IMG/VR virus record: IMGVR_UViG_3300009184_005291 | Coordinates: 21,126-85,125 of that record | DNA: 64,000 bases | Strand: one strand, 5' to 3' | From: a virus | Shown here: one piece after another, positions 58,165 to 64,000 of the stretch | Position numbering within the stretch: the first letter of the stretch is position 1 | Layout of the letters: each line of letters opens with the position of its first letter | Made by a program: the position numbers and the translations under genes | Notes under the pieces: model-generated | What the model saw: only the letters and a program-made list of their open reading frames with translations | Told to the model about the DNA's origin: nothing | The model's database searches: none

Positions 58165-58966
58165 CTTGAATTATTTTTATTAAATCTTTTTTAGAAAACC
58201 CGTGTTTTTCTGCTTGTTTAATTAATGACTGAAGATTTTTTTTCAAAACTGGAGATAAAGTTTCAGTTTCTTTTTTTCCAACATCTGCTGAACCTGAATC
58301 TTTTTTCTTCGCCAACATATCTTCCACAACTTTGATTGCTTTTTGTTTTTGGATTTCGGAAAGAGTTGCTCTTGTTATAAAATTTGGATCGTCAGAATAT
58401 TCTGACTTTTCATCTTTTTTACACGTCCAATCTTTACCTTGTTGTGATACTCGTTCTTTGGCATCATCTTTTTCCATTCCTAATTCTTCTACAAAATATT
58501 TGTAAGTTTCACATCCATCCATATCTTTGGTTTCCTCATAACCAAATGCTCCTGACATATCGATTTCTTTTACTTCGCTTTCACCATAGTAAGTTCTATA
58601 ACCACGAGAGATTGGGTCATTAGTAATTCTAGATGCCGCTACTGTTTGGTCCATAGTTTTTCTTGGATGTAATCTTGGATCTAAAATTGGAATTTTAGAA
58701 TTTGACATACTTCCATCAGAATTAACCAATTCCTCTAAATCAGTTTTCAAAGTTTTTGTGTTTTTGATTTTTTTCTCTTTGGCAATTTTTTTCAAATGTT
58801 TTTTCACCTTTTCTCCCTTTTCTTTAGAGAAGTGAATGACCTCATCTTTTTTACGTGCTTCGGTCAAAGTATTCTCAACGGAGAAATATAAGGAATACTT
58901 ATCTCCCTTATCTCTCATAAGGAAATAATAAGGTGATGAAAAAAATTCAGTATCTACAGGAATCAT
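58157..58966 (-). CDS. Hypothetical 269-aa Lys/Asp-rich protein
   Basis: The start MIPVDTEFFSSPYYFLMRDK is followed by basic helical parts (KGEKVKKHLKKIAKEKKIKN), a central HPRKTMDQTVAASRITNDPISRGYRTYYGESE segment and a Lys-rich C-terminal end with AEKHGFSKKDLIKIIQGE. No family recognised. Possibly a scaffold or DNA-associated protein; it heads a small minus-strand operon. Confidence 0.6.
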   Translation of the reverse strand: MIPVDTEFFSSPYYFLMRDKGDKYSLYFSVENTLTEARKKDEVIHFSKEKGEKVKKHLKKIAKEKKIKNTKTLKTDLEELVNSDGSMSNSKIPILDPRLHPRKTMDQTVAASRITNDPISRGYRTYYGESEVKEIDMSGAFGYEETKDMDGCETYKYFVEELGMEKDDAKERVSQQGKDWTCKKDEKSEYSDDPNFITRATLSEIQKQKAIKVVEDMLAKKKDSGSADVGKKETETLSPVLKKNLQSLIKQAEKHGFSKKDLIKIIQGE

Positions 58967-58981
58967 ATCGCAGTTTTTATC

Positions 58982-58989
58982 TATAAATA
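58982..58989 (-). promoter_or_regulatory. TATTTATA late-type motif heading the 58966 operon
   Basis: TATTTATA on the minus strand ends 15 nt before the ATG at 58966. It is divergent, by 13 bp, from the motif for the fibre gene. Confidence 0.55.
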
Positions 58990-59002
58990 CTATGACATAA
59001 GG

Positions 59003-59009
59003 TATTTAT
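59003..59009 (+). promoter_or_regulatory. TATTTAT late-type motif before the fibre gene
   Basis: TATTTAT ends 9 nt before the ATG at 59019. Confidence 0.55.
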
Positions 59010-59018
59010 CATTAGTTT

Positions 59019-62000
59019 ATGGCATATCAAAATATTAATCAGTACAATTTTAGACGTTGGGGGATTAGACCTGTCAATGAAATTACCGATATCTGTTTGG
59101 CTTCAGACGAGAAGGACTATGACCAAGAGGTAATTTTTTCACCATTATTAATAGGTGAAGATGATGGAAATAGAATGCCATTCAAATTCGATTTCAATAG
59201 TACTGGCACTACGATATGTCAATCAGGTTCCTGTACTTTTGATAATGACGTAATTGTTTCTGAAAATTATTGGAACCCTGAAGACATTGACCCTAACTTT
59301 TGTCCAAAAGTAACTGACTTATGTGACGTAGGTTTGACTGGTATTGATAATGGTTTGGTTAAAAAAATGTCAGGAGAGACAATACAAATCACAAAAGGAC
59401 TTTACACAAACAATACAGACAAATATAGTAGATACAAATACGATAGGAGAATGAAACTTCATCCTATCACTGGATTTACAACAACACAAAATAGATTGTG
59501 GAATGATAACTCGTATAGTTACGATTTGAATTACGCAACTGATGGTGGTGCTGTTGGGTATTTTGCCCGATTAGATGGAGGATTTTTTCAAGGGTTCTAC
59601 AAAATCCCTGGTTATAACTATCAAATTTTTCCACAAAGAGTTCCATTAGGATGGACTGCCGAGTTCATGTTAAGATACCGATGGACAGGAGATACAAGTG
59701 TCGGACTTAACAATCGATATCCTAATAATAAAGGTACATTCTTTTATATGGGTTCTCGGGCGGAAAACAAATTCTATCATTATGCTGATGGAGAACCAAA
59801 ACAAGATTCAGGATATACAAGAGTAACTTCAGGGTTGACTTGTATGCATACTTGTGGATGTGCTAGTTCTGCGAATACCTCTTCTGATTGTCTTGAAGTG
59901 TATCAGATTTCAGGTGGGACATCAAAAAATTGTTCGTGTGGATGTAGTTGTGATTGCCAAGTCAACGCACAATATCCTGAAAAAGACCCATTATATGATG
60001 GTGTGTCAAATGGATTATCAATAAGGTTGAGTGGAGATACAGGTAACCCAAGAGTTTGTATCAAGACATATAGAATTACTGGCGGTTGTGAAACAAGTGG
60101 TACTTGTTTGACAGGACTAACATATGCCACAGGAACCTCTGTAACTGAATGGTGTTCAACAAGAGGTATTTTTGATGAATGTAAAAATACGACTTATATC
60201 AATGTAGAACATTGGGTTCAAATTGACGCAGTATTCCAAAGAAATCAGTGGTTGGACACATGTGACCTTTATGAGAAGGGAGGACTTGGTCTTCTTGTTG
60301 ATACAATTTATACCGCAACACCAGCAAACAACAGCGTTAGTTTAATTGAGCCTCCACTGACTCATGAATTACCTTACGATCCGGCAACAACTGAAATTGT
60401 AACTTTTAATGATAATTGGACTGAAGAGAAAAAATATAGATTAGGCACTCTAAAAATATTCGTAAACGGCAAGTTGTTTATGGTTGCCGAAAACTTTGAA
60501 GAAATTATTCCAAGATTATTAGATGTTCAAAAAGAAAAACAAATTGGTGTTGGATATAATATTTCAATTGGTGGAGGAACTCAGGGACTTAAAGATAATT
60601 TAACATTCTCTGGTGGATGCCCTGAAACAATAAGCGAAATAACTTACCAACAAGATCCCGAATGTTTAACTACTCATGATTTAGATAACACAATATATTC
60701 AGGATTAACCACACATATTAAGCTAGAAGAATATTTTGGGGGTAGTTTGATTGGAGATGTTAGTGCATTTAGGATGTATGTTGAACCACTGAATGCTTCT
60801 CAGGTCAAACATAATTTTAGAATTCTAAAAAATAGATATACATTATTAAATCCTGAATGTCCTGATTGTACGATTATTATTCCGAGTGACGATTTAGAAT
60901 ATCTTCCATTACCATGTAATGATTTGGAATTACTTCCATTGCCATGTGATGACTTGGAGTATGATTTGATTCCTTGTCCTACGGTTACGCCGACAACAAC
61001 ACCAACTAACACTCCTACACCTAGTGTAACCGTAACAGAGACAGGAACTCCAACTCCTACACCAACTAATACTGAAACACCAACAAATACACCTACAAAT
61101 ACACCAACGGAAACACCTACTAATACGCCAACAAACACTCAAACAATAACACCAACAAATACGGTGACACCTACAAACACACCAACACAAACAAATACGG
61201 AAACTCCTACTAATACTCCGTCTGAAACACCTACAAATACACCAACTCAAACCGTAACACCAAGTCCTACCTCTACTTTTGGGTTAACTCCAACAAATAC
61301 ACCAACTGTAACTCAAACTCCTACGTCAACATTACCAGATGGTAATTTCTTACTGCAGGAAGATTATTTCACGATTTTACAAGAGGATGGATTTGAAATT
61401 GTGATTGAGTTTCCATTACCAACTCCTACCCCTACAGTAACTCCAACTCCTACTAATACCGAAACACCAACTCCAACTCCGACTAATACCGAAACACCAA
61501 CACAAACCCCTACAACCACATTAACATCAACTCCGACTCAGACTCCAACAAACACAACAACCACTACTCCGACGCCAACCTCAACACCTGCAGTTCCCGT
61601 AACCACTAATCTTGTATTGTATTTTGACCCAAGTAATCCATCAAGTTACCCTGGTACTGGAACAACAATTAATGATTTATCAGGTAATGGATTAAATGGT
61701 TCAATGTCGGGTATTACATTTACATCACCTTACTTTACATATAATGGAACTTCATCACAAGTTCGTGTTGCGGACAATGCGTTATTAGAGCCGGGAAGTG
61801 GGAACTGGACTATGGAAGTATGGGTTAATCAAGCAGTTTTAGGTAATGATGTTGTTCTTGGAAAGTTTGACAATGGAGGTCTGACGATAGATGTAAGTTA
61901 TAGTATTAGAACAACTAATACAACTTATTACGCTCAATTAGGTTCTGGCAGTGGTACTGGCTCATCATTGTTTGTTAATAGTACAAACTACGTTGGAACG

Positions 62001-62276
62001 ATTGGTACATGGTATCAAATAGTTTATGTGTTTACAAATGTTGCATCTAATACACTTGAAACATTTGTAAATGGTGTAAGTATAGGAAGTGTGGGGCATA
62101 ATTTGTCAAGTATATTAAACACGGTTAACCCACTTTACATTGGTAGTTACAATGGTGGGGAGTTTGTTCAATGGTTTGATGGAAAAATTGGTATAACTCG
62201 TTTATACAACGCGTCACTTACCTCTACCCAAGTTTTACAAAACTTCAATGCTGATAAATCAAAATACGGACTATAA
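59019..62276 (+). CDS. Large fibre-type protein: beta-rich head, Thr/Pro stalks, LamG-like end
   Basis: 1085 aa. Residues 1-about 650 form a beta-rich globular region ([20 protein letters not shown]...) with a Cys-rich patch ([19 protein letters not shown]) and motifs repeated near residue 625 ([10 protein letters not shown], then [10 protein letters not shown]). Then come Thr/Pro/Asn repeats (about 655-770), a short insert ([20 protein letters not shown]), a second Thr/Pro tract (about 800-860), and from about 865 a LamG/concanavalin-like domain ([17 protein letters not shown], then TINDLSGNG, then WTMEVWVN, then [27 protein letters not shown]). LamG-like ends bind glycans, fitting a tail fibre or appendage that recognises a surface polysaccharide. 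No signal peptide. Confidence 0.8.
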   Translation: MAYQNINQYNFRRWGIRPVNEITDICLASDEKDYDQEVIFSPLLIGEDDGNRMPFKFDFNSTGTTICQSGSCTFDNDVIVSENYWNPEDIDPNFCPKVTDLCDVGLTGIDNGLVKKMSGETIQITKGLYTNNTDKYSRYKYDRRMKLHPITGFTTTQNRLWNDNSYSYDLNYATDGGAVGYFARLDGGFFQGFYKIPGYNYQIFPQRVPLGWTAEFMLRYRWTGDTSVGLNNRYPNNKGTFFYMGSRAENKFYHYADGEPKQDSGYTRVTSGLTCMHTCGCASSANTSSDCLEVYQISGGTSKNCSCGCSCDCQVNAQYPEKDPLYDGVSNGLSIRLSGDTGNPRVCIKTYRITGGCETSGTCLTGLTYATGTSVTEWCSTRGIFDECKNTTYINVEHWVQIDAVFQRNQWLDTCDLYEKGGLGLLVDTIYTATPANNSVSLIEPPLTHELPYDPATTEIVTFNDNWTEEKKYRLGTLKIFVNGKLFMVAENFEEIIPRLLDVQKEKQIGVGYNISIGGGTQGLKDNLTFSGGCPETISEITYQQDPECLTTHDLDNTIYSGLTTHIKLEEYFGGSLIGDVSAFRMYVEPLNASQVKHNFRILKNRYTLLNPECPDCTIIIPSDDLEYLPLPCNDLELLPLPCDDLEYDLIPCPTVTPTTTPTNTPTPSVTVTETGTPTPTPTNTETPTNTPTNTPTETPTNTPTNTQTITPTNTVTPTNTPTQTNTETPTNTPSETPTNTPTQTVTPSPTSTFGLTPTNTPTVTQTPTSTLPDGNFLLQEDYFTILQEDGFEIVIEFPLPTPTPTVTPTPTNTETPTPTPTNTETPTQTPTTTLTSTPTQTPTNTTTTTPTPTSTPAVPVTTNLVLYFDPSNPSSYPGTGTTINDLSGNGLNGSMSGITFTSPYFTYNGTSSQVRVADNALLEPGSGNWTMEVWVNQAVLGNDVVLGKFDNGGLTIDVSYSIRTTNTTYYAQLGSGSGTGSSLFVNSTNYVGTIGTWYQIVYVFTNVASNTLETFVNGVSIGSVGHNLSSILNTVNPLYIGSYNGGEFVQWFDGKIGITRLYNASLTSTQVLQNFNADKSKYGL
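60979..61592 (+). repeat. Thr/Pro-coding tandem repeat tracts of the fibre gene
   Basis: Two tracts, about 60979-61341 and 61421-61592, of Thr-Pro-Thr/Thr-Asn-Thr codons (ACACCAAC- and ACTCCTAC-type units), separated by a non-repetitive 80-bp piece. Confidence 0.9.
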
Positions 62277-62279
62277 AAA
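62256..62279 (+). repeat. 24-bp direct repeat, copy 1
   Basis: This 24-bp sequence covers the last codons and stop of the fibre gene (ends KSKYGL, stop) plus five A. It is identical by eye to 63124-63147. The two copies flank an 844-bp segment carrying the collagen-like gene. Confidence 0.85.
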
Positions 62280-62281
62280 CA

Positions 62282-62289
62282 TATTTATA
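62282..62289 (+). promoter_or_regulatory. TATTTATA late-type motif before the collagen-like gene
   Basis: TATTTATA ends 13 nt before the ATG at 62303. Confidence 0.55.
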
Positions 62290-62302
62290 AAATAAAAATA
62301 AA

Positions 62303-63124
62303 ATGCCTAATTTACCAATATCCCAATTACCATTAGCAACATCAGGACAACCAGAATCTTGGATGGCTATTGTAAACTATGATGTAGCTCCATCAGGAAT
62401 AACTAATAAAATATATTTTTCATCATTAACTGAACAATTTTCAGGTTCAACGGGAACAAGTGGAACTTCAGGTTCATCAGGAACTAGCGGAACATCTGGT
62501 TCATCAGGAACATCTGGTTCATCAGGAACATCTGGTTCATCAGGAACTAGCGGAACATCTGGTTCATCAGGAACATCAGGCAGTTCTGGAACAAGTGGAA
62601 TTTCAGGTTCAAGTGGTTCTTCAGGAACATCAGGCAGTTCTGGAACAAGTGGTTCTTCAGGTTCAAGTGGTTCTTCAGGAACATCTGGTAGTTCTGGAAC
62701 AAGTGGTTCTTCAGGAACATCTGGTAGTTCTGGAACAAGTGGAATTTCAGGTTTATCTGGTACTACAGGTAGTTGGACGGTGACTCCAGGAACCAACAAC
62801 TACAGTTTTACAGTTGATAGTAGTAATACGTATAACTTATGGGTTCAGGGAAATATTCCAAATGGTATAATAGTTTATAATGCTACAGTAAGTGTAAGTA
62901 ATCTTAATGTACCCGTAATTGGTTATCAGTATGCATGGAATTATACTGGTGGGGGTAGTCCAATATTGTTTACAAGTATACCTGTACAGATTATAGGAAC
63001 CGCGGGTGCAATATCCACCGCTTCACCAGCAGTAGGTACATCAACAAATACATTTGTATTCGGTATTCAAAATAATACGGCATCAGGTATTACGGTTAAT
63101 TATGGATATTTGAAAATAAGTTAA
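62303..63124 (+). CDS. Collagen-like (Gly-Ser/Thr-Ser) repeat virion protein
   Basis: 273 aa. An N-terminal head (MPNLPISQLPLATSGQPESW, an ISQLP start frequent in phage fibre and appendage proteins) is followed by about 105 residues of Gly-Ser-Ser and Gly-Thr-Ser triplets (repeats of the form GTSGSSGTSG), then a C-terminal beta-rich tip (SWTVTPGTNNYSFTVDSSN ... GYLKIS). Gly at every third place suggests a triple-helix-like or flexible stalk, but the triplets lack proline. Such proteins typically form trimeric fibres with a C-terminal trimerisation tip. Confidence 0.8.
   Translation: MPNLPISQLPLATSGQPESWMAIVNYDVAPSGITNKIYFSSLTEQFSGSTGTSGTSGSSGTSGTSGSSGTSGSSGTSGSSGTSGTSGSSGTSGSSGTSGISGSSGSSGTSGSSGTSGSSGSSGSSGTSGSSGTSGSSGTSGSSGTSGISGLSGTTGSWTVTPGTNNYSFTVDSSNTYNLWVQGNIPNGIIVYNATVSVSNLNVPVIGYQYAWNYTGGGSPILFTSIPVQIIGTAGAISTASPAVGTSTNTFVFGIQNNTASGITVNYGYLKIS
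62445..62760 (+). repeat. Gly-Ser/Thr triplet-coding tandem repeat tract
   Basis: 9-bp and 18-bp units coding GTSGSS recur more than a dozen times with near identity, giving a strongly recombinogenic tract. Confidence 0.9.
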
Positions 63125-63147
63125 AATCAAAATACGGACTATAAAAA
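63124..63147 (+). repeat. 24-bp direct repeat, copy 2
   Basis: Identical by eye to 62256-62279 but here non-coding, ending directly before the ATG at 63148. In copy 1 the same bases code for the end of the fibre protein. Confidence 0.85.
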
Positions 63148-63714
63148 ATGAGTTTTTGTAATCAATATCGAATAACAAATTATAACAGTGTAGAAGACGG
63201 TTATTATAGATTTACAGGATGTACTGGTATTATCAGTGTTTCAAGTATATCTCCATTAGACACTCAATATGTTTGCGCCGACGATTTAGTTAAAGAAAGT
63301 TATAGTGGTCCATTAAGTATTGTGAATATGGGATTGTGTCCATCAAATACACCAACTCCAAGTATAACTCCAACAGTTACTCCAACGGTAAGTTTATCGG
63401 CAACACCAACAACGCAAACACCCACTCCAACCAACACGGCAACACCTTCAAATACTCCGTCACCAGTTTATGAAAGAAATTTAAGAACAGGTGGATGGTA
63501 TCAAAATGTTTGTCAATCAGTTAATTCATTCGCAAATCCTGCAAATGTAAAAATATTTACAACAAAACCATTTGATAATTTAGAAGTTGGAGACCATGTA
63601 TATGGAAACAAAGAATTAACAATTGCGCCAATCGGAGCCAATTTTACAATTTCAGACGGAGCAAAATTTGTTCAGTTAAGTGGTACTTTGGTAATAAACA
63701 CAGGTATTTGTTAA
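63148..63714 (+). CDS. Small appendage protein with Thr/Pro linker
   Basis: 188 aa. N-terminal module (MSFCNQYRITNYNSVEDGYYRFTG..., CADDLVKESYSG) ends with CPSNTPTPSITPTVTPTV, followed by about 40 residues of Thr/Pro-rich linker and a C-terminal domain (NLRTGGWYQNVCQSVNSFAN, KIFTTKPFDNLEVGDHVYG). The modular plan and Cys pattern resemble the 9085 gene's modules and the partial gene after it. Probably a virion surface protein. No promoter motif lies before it; instead the 24-bp repeat does. Confidence 0.68.
   Translation: MSFCNQYRITNYNSVEDGYYRFTGCTGIISVSSISPLDTQYVCADDLVKESYSGPLSIVNMGLCPSNTPTPSITPTVTPTVSLSATPTTQTPTPTNTATPSNTPSPVYERNLRTGGWYQNVCQSVNSFANPANVKIFTTKPFDNLEVGDHVYGNKELTIAPIGANFTISDGAKFVQLSGTLVINTGIC
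63343..63470 (+). repeat. Short Thr/Pro-coding repeat tract
   Basis: The same ACTCCA/ACACCA-type codon repeats as in the larger fibre genes, about 120 bp. Confidence 0.8.
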
Positions 63715-63736
63715 GATAAAATTCAAGAATTAAAAG

Positions 63737-63744
63737 TATTTATA
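63737..63744 (+). promoter_or_regulatory. TATTTATA late-type motif before the 63748 gene
   Basis: TATTTATA ends 3 nt before the ATG at 63748. Confidence 0.6.
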
Positions 63745-63747
63745 ATT

Positions 63748-64000
63748 ATGTCATTTTGCGGAGCGTCTATATCAAGTGTAAATTTAAGCGGATTAACCGC
63801 AAATGTTACCTTTTATTCTTGTACTGGTAGTACAATTAGTTTAGGTGAACAAACATTTCCATTTACTTATGTCACAGATTATTGGTATGGAACTTATGAT
63901 TGCTATGTTGCAATATATAATTATACTTATACAATTAATGTACCTTGTCCATCACCAACATACGAATTAATTCCTACAGGTGAATTATTATATGACATAA
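63748..64000 (+). CDS. Small appendage protein, C-terminus cut by window edge
   Basis: Open from ATG 63748 to the window end (84 codons seen). The protein starts MSFCGASISSVNLSGLTANVTFYSC and has CTGSTISLGEQTFPF and a Tyr-rich strand (YGTYDCYVAIYNYTYTINV), then CPSPTYELIPTGELL, close in style to the CPSNTPTP boundary of the previous gene. The start MSFC and Cys spacing indicate the same module family. Likely another virion surface protein. Confidence 0.7.
   Translation, partial: MSFCGASISSVNLSGLTANVTFYSCTGSTISLGEQTFPFTYVTDYWYGTYDCYVAIYNYTYTINVPCPSPTYELIPTGELLYDI

Noticed and set aside
1-64000. tRNA genes
   Set aside because: No cloverleaf with TTCGA-type T-arm was noticed in any gap; a tRNAscan-SE run would be decisive.

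Overview
This window is part of the genome of a large, AT-rich tailed phage of the T4-like (Straboviridae/Kyanoviridae-related) myovirus grade, very probably infecting a Bacteroidota host. Phage identity rests on a contiguous T4-style head module: large terminase (gp17), portal (gp20), prohead protease (gp21), acidic scaffold (gp22) and major capsid protein (gp23), plus a gp5-like baseplate hub, a gp55-like late sigma factor and a PhoH ATPase. The host assignment is an inference from three things: a phage copy of ribosomal protein bS21 whose sequence looks like Bacteroidota bS21, promoter elements of the Bacteroidota type (TTTG, about 20 nt, TAnnTTTG), and the near absence of strong Shine-Dalgarno sequences in front of A-rich starts.

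Layout. 1-2.0 kb (minus): small accessory genes (DUF2061-like membrane protein, HAD hydrolase, small membrane protein, a protein with an internal 66-bp duplication). 2.07-2.49 kb (minus): a tmRNA gene (ssrA), recognised from its acceptor stem with G3-U pair, T-stem, P2, P5 hairpin holding tandem stops, and the conserved TAAACGTGTAG segment. 2.5-7.7 kb: a proteostasis-flavoured block with an M20 peptidase, an HExxH metallopeptidase-like protein, a ClpC-like AAA+ unfoldase with a ClpP-docking IGF loop, and a divergent two-UVR-motif protein; two matching 13-bp palindromes lie between the last two. 7.7-12.9 kb (plus): small proteins (KTSC, nucleotidyltransferase) and virion-type proteins, including a Thr/Pro-repeat protein. 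13-25 kb (plus): the packaging and head module, with bS21 inserted on the opposite strand. 25-33.3 kb (mostly minus): secreted CAP protein, small unknowns, baseplate and other structural proteins. 33.3-55.6 kb (minus): late sigma factor followed by a long run of overlapping genes that is mainly a glycan biosynthesis cassette (about ten glycosyltransferases including GT10- and GT11-type fucosyltransferases and a STELLO-type enzyme, nucleotide-sugar dehydrogenase, epimerase, DegT aminotransferase, NeuD/PglD-like acyltransferase, FkbM and other methyltransferases), interleaved with PhoH, NAD synthetase, dUTPase and a DEDDy exonuclease. 55.5-56.3 kb: a Vsr-like homing endonuclease. 56.4-59 kb (minus): small unknowns. 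59-64 kb (plus): fibre-type proteins with Thr/Pro-rich mucin-like repeats, a LamG-like lectin domain and a collagen-like Gly-Ser-Ser/Thr tract.

Regulation. A strand-oriented motif TATTTAT(A/T) precedes many transcription units on both strands; it is the reverse complement of the T4 late -10 (TATAAATA) and most often ends either 3 nt or 12-15 nt before the ATG. It is a good candidate for the late promoter read by the gp55-like factor, and the 3-nt class would give leaderless or nearly leaderless mRNAs. Host-type promoters appear at the tmRNA and clpC.

How it may fit together (inference). The tmRNA, bS21 and the ClpC/UVR pair suggest the phage adjusts host translation and proteolysis: it may rescue ribosomes with its own unusual tag and feed tagged chains to its own unfoldase joined to host ClpP. 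The glycan cassette together with Thr/Pro-rich fibre proteins suggests glycosylated virion appendages or remodelling of the host surface. No tRNA genes, CRISPR arrays, integrase or insertion sequences were seen. Coordinates of sites were counted by eye and may be off by a base or two.
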